A stretch of 64,000 bases of DNA from Prillingera fragicola. Lineage: Eukaryota; Basidiomycota; Tremellomycetes; Trichosporonales; Trichosporonaceae. The notes under the pieces are model-generated. The model searched no databases, was not told the DNA's origin, and saw only the letters and a program-made list of their open reading frames with translations. The position numbers and the translations under genes are program-made. The DNA lies in contig BEDY01000008.1 of assembly GCA_002335605.1 (NCBI GenBank), positions 310,001 through 374,000 of the forward strand. Reading direction: 5' to 3'. This document shows, piece by piece, positions 45,905-57,990 of this stretch (its first letter is position 1; the number at the start of each line of letters is the position of its first letter).

Positions 45905-48900
45905 ATGATATCGTCGCGTCCTCTTCGGCCAAAGTCCAAGCAGCCTGCGGCTGCCGCCATAGGCTCGGCAAAGTCCACTTCCCCCCTCGCCACGTCGGTT
46001 GCTCAGCGCGACATGGCTAGTACAGCCTCTGCACCTCCCATTCCTCCTCTTCCAGTAGCCTGCCGCCCCGCATCACCTCTACAAACATTGGTGCAAACTC
46101 CCCCGTCAAATGAGCCCACCACACACCACTCGTCGGTGGACACTCACATCGTTCAGCCACCACTTGGCTGTCCTTCTCATCCTGTTCCCAACCGGGAGCC
46201 GGACACCACGACGTCTCCGTCGATCGAAGACTCCAGCAGCGTCTTCATGTATGACGGAAGCGACAGCTATAACTCGCTCGCGCACGCCCAGGTCAGCACC
46301 CTCATGGACGTCGAAGCACCGACACTCGAGACCATGTCGTATTGCTCCGAGGACGATGACAGCGTCGTCATAGCGGCTCCCAAGACAGCCTATGACCATC
46401 GCTCAGTGTCCGGCCTGTCCCGTGCCGCTCGTCTGTCCGGCGATCACCACATTTCCCGCTCTTCACCACTCGCCTCTGCCCCCAAGAAACACACACAGTT
46501 CACACCCACGCCCAAGTCCCAACGGCCCGTGTCTCTCGCCTCGTCTCGCTCCCCTCCGGCCGCCCACAGTCGCGACGACTCGTACAGCGAAGAGTATGAC
46601 TACTTGTCCGCTGGCATTTTCAAGATGTCTGACGACGAGGTCGAGTCGCGCTTCTTCTTCACCGAGGAAGTGGGTAATGGCAACTGGGGTTCCGTGTGGA
46701 TGTGCCACTTACGCGACAATCCCAGCAGACCACTCGGTCTGGGAAACCGCATTGGCAAGGCTGCGACAATTAACGGAGGCGTCCCGGGCGTGGTGGCCAT
46801 CAAGCTCGTGATCATGAACAACGACTCGGTAAGTCGTTAGCACGGCTACTCAACTGACAAGCGCAGCAGGTGGTTGCGCAAAAGGTGACCGCACTGTGGG
46901 GCGAGATGAAGATTATCCGCAGTCTCCGCCACGAGCCTCACCCAAGCATCATTCAGTTCGAAGCCCTCATCCTCACCCCGCACTATGCCATGTGAGTACA
47001 GTGTCAAATATGGCGAAAGCGATCCAAACTCGCCCAAACACGCCCAGCCTAGCCACAGTCAAACAACCGTGCTCGGCCCGTGCTAACAACGCAGGATCGT
47101 CATGCCCTACCTCTCCCACACGATTCCAGTCTCAAAGGTCTCCCCGGAAAAGGCCAAGAGCTACTTTATACAGCTTACCAGCGCCGTCGCCTACCTGCAC
47201 GAGCGCGGAATCACGCACAATGACATCAAGCCAACCAACATTGTCATCAGTCACCACGACGTGCCTGTGCTCGTCGACTTTGGCTTTGCCAACCAGCACA
47301 AGGCGGGCGACAGCAACTCTTTCTTGAGTACCCTCAGCTGGGGTACCCCAGAGTACCTCGACCCTGCCCGTGCCATGGGGCTGCCGCATGATGAGCGCAT
47401 GTCCGACGTGTGGTCCCTTGGCATCACAATGTACGAGGTGCTTGTTGGCCGCACGCCTTTTGAGCAGGACGCCAACGAGACATTTGAGACGCCCGAGGAC
47501 CTGTACGAATACTACAACCGCACGCGCCGTGGAGAGTGGCTGGGCCACTACCAGATGAGCAGGAGTGAGTTTACTCTACCCCACACTCTAGCTAACCACC
47601 AGCCATGGAGCACTTGCTGCGCTACATGATCTGTCCAGACGCAGCCTACCGCATTACAGCCCTGACAGCCTATCACCACCCCGCGCTTCAGCCCTCCAAG
47701 GCCGCCAGCGTCCGCACTCCTCCCTTTATTCGCGAGGTGCGCAAGGACATTCTCACCAGCCAGCACGTCGGCTACGCCCGCCGTGCAGGCGAGGCGCTCG
47801 ATCTCCCAGCGCTCAAAACCGCCAAGAGTGATGTGGGAGTGCGCAGCAAAAAGCGTCGCTCAAAGGATGCCACTGCGCCGTCCGGGCCTGCGCACGAGCC
47901 AGCGATCAAGCCAGCGACTAGCGCTGTTGCTCTTCGCCCGGCCAGAGTTGTCAGCATGGGCAACATGGCCACCGTGCGCGATGATGACAAGCCAAAGGTC
48001 AAGACCAAGACTCTCGCCCCCAAGATTATGCGCACCCAGCCTACAAAGGAGGAGCTCAAGCCTAGTGAGTTGTCGTTTTCCCCTGTTCGAGGTTTGCTAA
48101 TGCTGGTAGCTGCCAAGGTGTACAAGGCTCAACCACTTCGCGTCCAGGAGCTTGCTAGTGAGTGCATGCAGGATGTCAAGTCCAACACTGACAAACCGCA
48201 GAAGGCACACAGCCCCGTGTTTCCTCTTCAGAAAACCCAACTCTCGCTCGTCCGTCGTCAGCAGGTCAGCTGCAGACCGCTCCCAAGGTCCAACCCCTCC
48301 GCCGCTCCTCAACGGTCATTACCAGCCCGGTGCCACAACAACTGCAAGTTCGCCCGGTCACCATGGGCTCTACCAGTCCCAGCCACACCCGCGAGGAGGC
48401 CATGGCTTGCACCATGCGCTCTCTCGAGGGTGACGCCATCTCCAAGCAGGAGGCAATGGAGCGCACCATGCGTGCGCTCGAGGGTGGACACAAGCTGGGG
48501 CAGCAGGTGCCACCGTCTCCACCCCGCCCTGTGCGCTTCCCTTCGCCTGCTATCGACATGCGACCAGCTAGCTCCCACCTCGCTCGTGAGCTGGACAAGA
48601 AACTCGATCTGCGTCACAGTCATGGGCTGGAGATTCTTGCTACTGCCGCAGAGTATACCACCCCTCCACCACGTCCCCGCAAGTGTACGTATTCTGTACG
48701 ACTTTGTGCCTTGTCTGACAATCTAGCGTTGGCACGCTCCATCCCGGCCCTGCCGCGCACCCCACCGCGTGGGGTCAAGGCGCCCTTCCTCGACGTCGCG
48801 ATAAGCACCGACAGCGTCTTTCCGCCGTCGCTGTGTGGACGCAGCGAGCGTACCATCTCTGGCGAGTACATTCCTGGTCAAATGCTCCAGGGTCTCTCTC

Positions 48901-49853
48901 CTTCACGCCGCGCCAAGCAGTCTACTGCTCCCAGCGCTATCGGCGCTCCGCACCATGACACCAACCTCAATCTTGAGGGCCTCACGCGGCTTGCCGACTG
49001 GGCCAAGACTGTTGAGCGGTATGTCGAGGAGGCGCGCCGTGCCCTCGCCGAAGGTCGCGAGCAGCCTACAATGCCTGCAATGCCTGAGGACCTTGAGGGT
49101 GCTACCCCGCGTCCCCTGTCTCCAACCCCAAAGCAGCAGAAGGAGAAGGCGCTCTTCCACATCACGCCGGACAGCAACGTCAGTACCTTGCACCGTCTCA
49201 CGACCCAGGCAGTGCTCGACTATGACGAGACTCCGACGCAGGTGCGCACGGTTAAGGCTGACAAGTCTCACCGTGCCCGTCCCGCCGTCTCCCAAGTGTT
49301 CAAGATGTTTGCCTTGGACAAGGACAAGTCCGAGCCTGAGAAGCCGCTGCGCGGCGCTCCCTCGGCACCCACCCTCCGCTCATCTGGCAAGCGTATCCCG
49401 ACGCGCAAGTCCGAGTCTTTCCTCTCCAAGGAGACGAGCTCCGCAAAGCGATTTTCGACGGCCCCTGCCAAGCTCTCCCCGATTGCGTCATGCGATGCTG
49501 GCTCGGTTGAGGAACTGGGCACCATTGCATCCCCAGTGCCACCACTGCCGACCCCGTCAGCCCTCGCCCCGCCAGGACAGGTGTCGCGCCTCACAAAGCC
49601 CTCCTCCATGATCTCGCTTCGCGACAAGGCCCGCGCGCTCCTCTCTCCCTCCGACACTAGCCAGTCGCGCGCAGCGGACGTTAAAGCAGGCACGCTGCCA
49701 CGCAACGCCCGCTTCCCTGCCAACATCAAGGCCGAGCTCGTCAAGATCGAGGAGCCCAGCGGCCGCCGCCCCCACACTCCCAGTGGTATCAGCGTACGTT
49801 CCAGGATGGAGAAGCGCGGTGGGCTGCGCAAGCTGTTTGGCCTCATGAAGTAA
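45905..49853 (+). CDS. Serine/threonine protein kinase with long disordered flanks (1211 aa)
   Basis: Exons 45905-46828, 46870-46991, 47095-47564, 47603-48064, 48110-48157, 48202-48684 and 48727-49853. The catalytic domain spans about residues 240-490: Gly loop EEVGNGNWGSVW, VVAIKLVIM (ATP lysine), a helix-C Glu in WGEMKIIRSL, catalytic loop ITHNDIKPTNIVI (HND replaces HRD), DFGFANQ, and the substrate-binding WGTPEYLDPARAMG. N-terminal 230 and C-terminal 700 residues are Ser/Pro/Lys-rich and disordered, ending RKLFGLMK. The intron at 48685-48726 is 42 nt and stays open in frame, so it is easy to miss. The exon 2 acceptor is a CAGCAG pair, and one Gln may be included. I cannot place the kinase in a named subfamily. 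Confidence 0.85.
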
Positions 49854-50383
49854 GCCAGACAAGAAACAGAGACAAAATCCCATCGACACCGACCATACGA
49901 TTTCACGACACACACACGATTGCGCCACACGTCGTTTCCCATCTATTCCATCACGATATTCCGCCAACGTTCCACGACCCTCAAATGCCAATTACGATCA
50001 TCCCCACTGTTCAACCCCCACAAACCTCCATGTTGCTGTCCGAATACGGTACCCTCTCCCACCAATCTTGAACCGCGCCACACCTAGGCGGATCAATACC
50101 TTTCCCCCGTATATACCCTCCGCTTGATGCCCTCCTCATTATGCCCATGCTTTGCAAACCCCTGCCCTCTCATGCCCCTGCCACATGCGCGACGAGCGAT
50201 TGTAAACATGGCCGCACCCGGCGTGGTAATTCGCATGAATACACTTGCCACCACGTTGAAGCACACCCAGGAACAATAGTGAAGACATGACATTGAAGTA
50301 TTGACCATTCGTGGCTATGTACAAACAAACAAGACGTGGATATGTGCGTGGCTGAAGCTCACGTACCGGACAGCATCCTTCAT
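49854..50383. other. Intergenic between convergent kinase and MUS81 genes
   Basis: About 530 bases holding both 3' ends. No coding region or RNA gene recognised. Confidence 0.45.
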
Positions 50384-52679
50384 CTACACCGCAGCCTGGG
50401 ACTCTCCCCACAGCGCCTTCCAAAGTGCCTTACTCTGCGCATCTCCAATCTTCCGCCTCCCTTCTCCTGGCACATCATCAGCAAACATGTGCTCGGCCAG
50501 GCGAGCCTTCTTGCCCTCTCCGCGCGCGCCCTCGGCGTGCCGCGCCACCATGGCTTCATACAGCGCACGCGGCGTCTCCCACACGTCGATCACTGCGGCG
50601 ACGCGTTCTGGGCTCATCCCCTTGATACAGAGCAGCATACGGGCAAGACCCTCGCGAAGGGTCCGCGACGCAGATTTGTCGTTGAGTGCTTGATAAGCCT
50701 CATAGCTTGTGAGAAACGCGCGGCCGGGGTGCTCAGCGCGCAGGCGGGACTGAAGCGCCGCATACGTTGGACGCGACAAGTGGCGCGATGGGATAACGTG
50801 AAGATCACCAAGCGAACGGATGACAACGCGCGTCATTGTGGCTAGCCAGTCAATCGTGTCGTTCAGCTTGAGAGTCTCCTTGAGGAAGAAGCGGTTGACG
50901 ACCTGGATCTGTGACTTGGCCGTCATGATAGCCTTGCCATGAAACTCCATGCGCTGCGCCGTCTGCCATGCTTCCACTACGTAGAAGACGTTGCCGATGC
51001 CAGACTGGCCGAGGCGGAACTGCTGTCAACACAGAGTATGCGAGGTAGACTCACGCATTGGTCAGTGTAGCGCCCATCACGGATACTCGAACACAGGTCA
51101 TCGAGGCGTTTGCGTTCAATAACATAGTCGAGCACGCACTCGTCCTCCTCCCCGCCTCGAGGGGTGCGGCGACGCGCGACCCAGCACATGTCGCCGAGTC
51201 GCAGGGCACGCTTCTCGACATTGATTCCTTTGGCGAGCAGTGACTCCGTGATCTTATCGCGGTTCGACCGGGACTCGACCTCACGCGTGTCAATCACAAG
51301 GATCACTTCGTAAGAGCCTTGGGGAAAAACGATGGCGTCGTCAGGATTGAACACTGGAGCATTGCGGTTGTCGCCGATGAGAGGCATCTGGCTAGTCAGG
51401 CGGGGTCCGATAATGGAGCGAGATGGGCCGAGAGACGACGATGGCGCGCGAGAAGGACCAGCAACAGATGCCGACGAGGGGCCAGCAAGCGTAGCTGTGG
51501 AGACGCTACGAGACGGGCCAGCTGTAGAACTGGCAACTGCCCTGTCACTGAAGCAGCTGCACCGAGGCGGGGCGAGCTCCTCGACAATGAACCCAAATAA
51601 GGTGACGCTACCGGGATTATGATCTACCATGCGCAGCTGTGCAACAATGGGGTGAGACCGCTGAGACGTGAGAAACTCGATCCTGCGCAGAGCAACAAAC
51701 TCGGCAGGGCATAGCGTCTGCTTGGCGGATTGAAGTTCGGCGACACGCTTGCCGCCCGCGTCTGTTGTGAGCAATCGACCTCTCCATTGGCACTCACCAA
51801 TGTACCAAAACTCGAACTTGGTTGCTACTTCGGCTCTTGGGGCCTCCGAGACCACCTCGTTGTGCTTGGTTGTCGGCAGAAGCTTGGGCAAGTGCGCAAA
51901 GTCTTGGTGCATGTTGCGCAACTGAACTGCTACATCACTGGCGCGTCAGTCTTCAAGATAGCAAACAATACTCACAATCCATCCTCTGTCAGACAATACC
52001 TGTGAGGGCTCCCCTGCACCAACACGTAGCCCTTAGTTGTAAGAGTCTTCATCCCATTCCAGGCAGTGGCAAACCCCCCGCGCTCCGCATGATCGTAGCT
52101 GCTGTCGCAGAACGGTTGAGCGGCACGAATAATCTCTCCCTTGGTGAGAAACTCTTGAATAGAAACTTCGATATTGGGCAGCGACAAGAGCAACCCAAGC
52201 AGAATGCCATAGGCGCCAGAATTGCGCTGTGGAATGTACACTTTGGTGGACTTGCGTCGCTTGGGTGGAGCCGGTGCCACATCCTCGCCATCAGAATCGT
52301 CACTGTACTTGTTCTCGGTACGCTTCGCTGGTCGACGCTCTGCACAGTCAGCATCACCTCACTTGTGGAAGCTCACTCTCTGGCGACTCTGGCATCGCCA
52401 TGCCCGTCTCCTTGCAATGAGCCTGCAAGCGCTTCTCGAGAATAGCAACAGTCTTTGGGCCGATGCCTTGCAGCTGCACCAGCTCCCTCGGACGCGCGTA
52501 GGCCACTGGACAGGCCGCAAGCGAGCGGCATCCCTTGTTGTACACATCCGCAACCTTGATACCCTTCTCACGGGCTTGGTCGCGTAGTTCTGACGGAGTG
52601 AGCAGTGTTAAGAGTGTGCTCGCGTACCTTCCAGCCATTGTAGAAAGAGTGGGTTGGCGCACTGAGTTTTGGGGGGCAT
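50384..52679 (-). CDS. MUS81: Mus81 structure-specific endonuclease (704 aa)
   Basis: Catalytic subunit of the Mus81-Eme1 nuclease, cutting stalled forks and recombination intermediates. Exons 52679-52628, 52589-52377, 52339-51976, 51937-51798, 51761-51055 and 51022-50384. The true first exon (MPPKTQCANPLFLQWLE) joins ELRDQAREKGIKVADVYNK, the family's N-terminal helix-hairpin-helix entry, followed by LVQLQGIGPKTVAILEKRL. A winged-helix block (NSGAYGILLGLLLSL ... GYVLVQGSPHRYCLTEDG) comes next. The XPF-type nuclease core has VILVIDTREVESR, VLDYVIERKRLDDLCSSI (ERKRLDD near 472-478) and GRYTDQCQFRLGQSG. The C-terminal HhH region (LLCIKGMSPERVAAVID) is intact. A Ser/Ala/Pro-rich insert lies before the core. 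An ATG at 52638 in another frame misleads ORF-based calls because it reads through the first intron. Confidence 0.95.
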
Positions 52680-52939
52680 AATGTATGTGAGCTGCCCTCA
52701 AGGCAGCTCTAACTGGTCTTGTCAAGAAGCTGTGGTGTGGTGGGTGCAACTGTTGCGCAGGAAAACAGACGCGTTGACTGCACCTTGGTGGGTACCATGA
52801 CGTGTACTTGTTTATCAGTCGTATTTGTTTGGTTCCAGTCTAGTTGCTCTGCGACTCTATGCAGTTATGCATCTGTGAACAAATGTATAATGTTGTACAT
52901 GCTACCTACTCATACTAATGGATGACTTCCTCCTCGCGT

Positions 52940-55900
52940 CTAGTAACCTCCCTGCTGACGCATCATTGCGGCCCTCTCGGGGTTGATCCCTGGTCCGCTT
53001 CCACCACCGCCTGGTGGGGGACGCGGCGGAGGGGGACCACCATATCCACCTGCGCCACCATAGCCCTGCTGAGGTGGAGGCATGCCGTACCCAGGAGGGG
53101 GTTGGTGCATCGGGGTGCGGCCTCCTGCTCCGTAGGGTAGAGGGGTGCGGCCTCCCATCGCTGGTGTCCGTCCGCCCATAGCTGGGGTGCGACCACCAAT
53201 ACCAGGGGTACGGCCACCAGGTGTGCGACCGCCAGCGCGGATACCTGGTGTCCGTCCACCGACACCCTGCTCAGCCAGACGAGTCGAGTACTGGGTTTTG
53301 AAGGCGTTGCACAGTTCGGTCACACCAGGTACCTCGGCAGTGTTGAGCTGGTACGCGCCAGGAAGGACCTTGACAGGCCACGTCTGGATCACACCGCCGT
53401 CTTTGGTGGGCTTGTTCAAGAAACAGAGCTTGATGTAACCGGGGCGGTCGCTGTCAATGCTAAACCCGTACGCGCTCTTTTGATGGGCCGCCACGTGATT
53501 CTTGAGGGACGATTCTGCGTTGTTAGAAAGCTTCTTAAAAACGACCCCAACCAGCCTAGACTCACCAAGCTCATGCTCGGGCTTATACTTCTCGTGCATC
53601 TGGATCTCGTCAAACTTGCGTGCAATGGCCTTGACGTGATAGATGATGAGTTCGTCGAGGTCCGAGTACGAATACTTGTCGGCAATGCGCAAGATGCGGC
53701 CAAGGGCGTATTCGTTGGGCTTCTCAATCTCGACGACGTCAATGTGCTGGTACACATCCTCGTCGACCTTCCAGGTAACGGCAAGGTGATCTGGTCCCTT
53801 GGACGAAGGACGGATGACTACGTCGCCACGCTGCATGCTGGCCAGGTACTGCTCAGCCTGTCCAGAGTTCATGACGTGCCAGTTGGGATGGTTGACGACA
53901 CGCCTGACACTGCCGGCCTCACGACGGCGCTTAGCCCGGGCAGCCTCCTCGGCCATCATGCGGCGGTCCTGGTTGTTGTAGGGTTCCTCACGGAAGGGCT
54001 GCACAAATGGCACAGATTGCTCAAGATCCGAAGGACGAGTCGAGATGCGCACCGAGAAACGCGCAGGTTCCACATTGATAATGACAGCCTTGACCGCCTG
54101 ACCACGCTGGAACACCTCGTCGCATCCGTTGATCGGCTCCATGTCGTCATCGACAACGTACTCGCGCTCAAGGACAGCATCCAGGCCGGACTCGAGCTCG
54201 CAGAATGCGCGACCGGCAAAGGCTTTGCGCACCGTCGCCGTGACACGAAGACCACGGCCGACGGTGCGCTCAGTCTCGCCGGTAAGCATGGTGAGGACCT
54301 CCCAGTCGTTGGGAATGTAGAATGCGGGACGACGGTCGGCACGCCACTGAACTAGCTCTGCGACAATCGCACCGAGAGTGTAGCGCTTGTTTCCCTCGCC
54401 CTGGCTCTGAAGGTTGAAGGCAAAGTCGTCCAAGTTGAGCTCGGACAGCTTGCGCACGCGATCCTCGTCCTGCATAAGGGTCAAGACAACCGACGACTTG
54501 TGCTGGTCGGCGACATCCTCGGCGTCGAGGTCAAGTGCATCCTGACACATCTTTTGGGCAAACTCGTAGTCCTCAGGGTGGATTCGGGTCATATCCAGAG
54601 GTTCACGCTGCTCGTTGGGGTCGTTGGTGTCAAGCTGGAACTCCTTGAGGTCACTGTCGATAGTAAGGAAACCAGCAATGTTCTCGAAGATGGTCGGGCC
54701 AAAGATTGAGCCAGCCTCAGTGGGTTCGGATAGCTGAAGACGGTTTATCAACTGGCCCTGCTTGGAGATCGCGCTGACGAGAACATCGGCTTTGCGGGGA
54801 CCGAGACCGGCGACGAAGGGCAGCATCGTGCGTTCGTATGGGTCCTGCACGCAGCTGTTGATCTCGATACCAGCCACGCACACGAGGTTGACGAGACCAC
54901 GCTCGAGGTGGATGAGCAGGCGCTCCTCGGGAACGAGCTTCTGGTGGTGCTCCATAAAGGTAATCGACGCAATCTGGCGACCAAGACGGGCGTACGCATT
55001 GAGCGGGTTCTGTGTGTAGCGAGCGAGGCCAAGGGCGTACCGGCCGTTAATGGGAAGCTCGGGGTGCTCCCTCGCGGCCTCCTCCGAGTTCATGTACAGC
55101 CGCGCAGTCGCGTCGTTGACAAAGATCAGTTGCGTCATGTAAGGCTGCAGTTGGCGGTCAAAGTCGGCCATGGCGTCCTGGAACTCCTCGTGTGAGCCAT
55201 AGGCGTCCGAGACTGGGGCACGCATGTTCGACTTCTGCATGGCCAGCTCACGCAGGGCCGCAGTTGCGTCATCGCGCAGCTTGCCGGTCTGAGCAGAGAG
55301 GCCACCGATGACAACGACGTCAGGGCGGCGCTTCTCAATGAGGTCCATGAACGAAGTCTTGGGCTCCAGGTCACGGAGATTGTCAAACTTGTACGAGGCA
55401 CGAACATTGCCGTCGTCGTCGAGGTGCACAGCCATGACAGCGTCGTTGATGGTACCACGGCCAACAGTAATGGCGAGCACTGACGGAGTCTGCCCCGTTT
55501 CCATTCCCGGCCTGGCAAAAGGACGGACATTGGCTCGGAATTCGAGCTCCTGACGGCAACGGTCCGCAACAAACTCCTCAGCCTCGGAGCGAAGATGCTC
55601 CTTGACCCAGCGAGTGGCAGCGGGAACATAATGCTTGGTGACGGCAGCTTGGCAGATCTCCTCACGCAAAGCGTTCCACGCTGTGGCGACTTCTCCATAG
55701 TCGCTGGAGCGGCAGCAGCGCATCAGAGTGCCGGTGAAGTCACCAATCTGCTCGTCGGGCACAGTGATTGCGATTGTGATGAGACCCTCCTCTTCAGCCT
55801 TGAGGATGTGCAAGAACTGAGGGGTCATCTTGAACCCATCCACCGGCTTGTTGGTGAGGAACTTGAAGGTGTAGTATGCGTGGAACTCGTCGATAACGCT

Positions 55901-57666
55901 CATACCACGGTCGGTAGGAGTAACCGTGACGACACCACACTGCTCGACAAAGTCACGCGCCTGCTGGCGGATAGAGGGGTCGTGGGCAAAGTCCTGGACG
56001 ATGGTGCGCTGGGCGGCAGCGATGGCGTCCTCCGGTGCGCGAAAGTCCATGCCAGGACCAGCGAATTCAGCGGCAACCTCCAGAGGCAGACGGTCCGGGT
56101 TGGTAGGGGGTATAGGCTCTCCCTTGGGGTCGTTGAAGGTAATGGCCACGCGAGGCACAGAGAGTCCAAACATTCCCACAAGCTTCATGATAGGTCCCTC
56201 GCGGAGCGCACCCTGAGATTGACGCTCTGGAAGGCGCTTCACGCCCTCCTCAACGGCTTCCTCCTCCTTGATCTCACGGAGGTCCTTGGCATAGTGGAAT
56301 GCGAGCCACTCGGCGCCTTCGGCGGCGGCGTCGATACTCAGACTGCACACCGAAGCTAGGAGAGTCTTGGTGAGGTACTCGTCCTTGACGTCGGGGCGTC
56401 GAGCGCGAATCTTTCCCCACTGCTGCTTGACTTGCTCGCAACGCTCCCAAATGGCGCGGAAGCGGATACCAAGGTTGTATAGCGACCAAAGCTCGTCGCG
56501 GTTCAGGAATTGAACGGAGCTCTGTCCCTGGTTCTCCAACAAGCTGAAAGCGTCCCGCTTGTAATGCCACAGATACGGCACCTCGAGATGCTGCACGAAC
56601 ATCATGTTGAGCGCAGTCGAGACGACCTTGACGAAGTCGTCGTGAAGATCGTTGCGACGGACCATGTGCTCCTGGAAAATGTTCTGCAGAGCCGGGGCAT
56701 CGTCGTCCGATATCATGCCACAGAATAGGAACTGCGTGCGGGCGCCAATACGTGTGTAGGCCCAACCGGCAGCAAGGTCTGGGGCAGGGTAGAGGAGTTC
56801 GGGGGCGAGGATAGGGTTGTCCGACAGCGTTGAGTTGGCCAGCTGATGACGCTCCGGTCGGTCAACTTGACCAATGGCGCGATCCTCGTCTTGCAAGCGA
56901 CGAGCCTTGATCTCGGCGGGGTCGAAAACATCCTCAAGTCGCAAGTCCTTCTTTGACTCGTCCTCGTCGGCGTCCATGCCTTCCTCGCCTTCCAGAGCCC
57001 AATCGTACTCGGTGCCGTCACCAAAGACGTCAAAGATTTCGTTCCAAGACCTGGAAATGTCAGCAGGTGACGAACAACAGCTACTCACTCCTTGTCAACA
57101 CCAGCAAGCTCGGGGCGTGCGCGAGCAGCTTCACGACGGCGCTGCTTTTCCTCACGCTTGCGTTGCCTCCGCTGCTCCTCGGTCTCGTTCCGGCCCGCAT
57201 CATCGTCATCATCCTCCTCGATGAAGTCGGCAAGGTCATCATCGTCATCGTCCAGGGCACGGCGGTCGTTGTCGTCGTCGAACATGTCCTGGAGATGAGC
57301 GGCGTTGTCGTCGTCGCCTTCTGATCCAGAGCGGCGGCGCAGGCGCTTCAGGGGACGTGAGGGACCGTAACCAGCGTTCTCGTTAAGGAGCTCGAGATCG
57401 TCCTCTGAAAGCCCTTCCTCTTCCTCGCGGCGCTGACGCTTCCTCTCCCTCCTCCTCTTCTTCCTGCGCTCCTTGCGACGCTTGCGCCGTGTCTCCTCAT
57501 CCTCCTCATCGTCCTCGTCCTCATCTTCGTCCACAATAAATCCGTCGGCAATACGACGAGCCTCCTCGGGGTCCTCTTCATCCGACTCGTCGGATGAGTC
57601 GCGGTCCTCGCCGTACGGGCGGATCTCGTCGCCCTCGCCTTCAGAGGAGTCTGATCGAGCCGACAT
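52940..57666 (-). CDS. SPT6: Transcription elongation factor and histone chaperone Spt6 (1545 aa)
   Basis: Nuclear factor travelling with RNA polymerase II, holding H3-H4 and binding the phosphorylated Rpb1 linker through tandem SH2 domains. Exons 57666-57089, 57050-53566 and 53514-52940. The N-terminus is acidic ([28 protein letters not shown]), then the Spn1/Iws1-binding [17 protein letters not shown]. The YqgF-like core ([18 protein letters not shown]), helix-hairpin-helix ([19 protein letters not shown]), S1 domain ([16 protein letters not shown]) and SH2 ([27 protein letters not shown]) follow in order. The third intron-exon join removes 51 nt that are open in frame, joining HELE to [11 protein letters not shown]. 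The C-terminus has six or so GGRTP units before a Gly/Pro tail. Length is typical of Spt6. Confidence 0.97.
53115..53266 (-). repeat. GGRTP repeat region at Spt6 C-terminus
   Basis: Short repeat units of about 21-30 bases code for GGRTPxx with x drawn from G, A, M, I and L ([14 protein letters not shown] twice in identical form, GGRTPLP). They are tandem and degenerate. The TP dipeptide recurs at near-regular spacing like a phosphorylatable tail. Confidence 0.9.
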
Positions 57667-57990
57667 GTCGAATTCTTGGCTCGAAGGGTGTGTTAACGTG
57701 GAATTTTTGATACGTTGAAAGGGTGGCTACCGGCGACGACGCTCAGAGTCTGATAGCGTACTTCGCGGCACCGAGGGAGAGTGGGAGAATGCAAGAGACG
57801 GGGAAGATCACTCAAGGTGGAATAACTTGTAGACAAGTGCGCGCTACAGTGGCCGCCGCCAACCACTGACCGGCAATTGGCGGGATTAAATCCTGTGGCA
57901 CGGGGGTCTCCACTCCTGACGTCGAGCCTCATGTTTTGTTGCTGTCCAACACTAGAATTCTTGTTCAACCTCCCTAGCAGCCACCCAGCA
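57667..57990. promoter_or_regulatory. Divergent promoter between SPT6 and NUP85
   Basis: A 324-base head-to-head spacer shared by the two genes. No TATA element or known operator recognised. Confidence 0.5.

Noticed and set aside
52638..52749. ATG at 52638 (MAGRYAS...) or further upstream as MUS81 start
   Set aside because: The frame from there reads through an intron; the family N-terminus is only obtained from 52679 with splicing.
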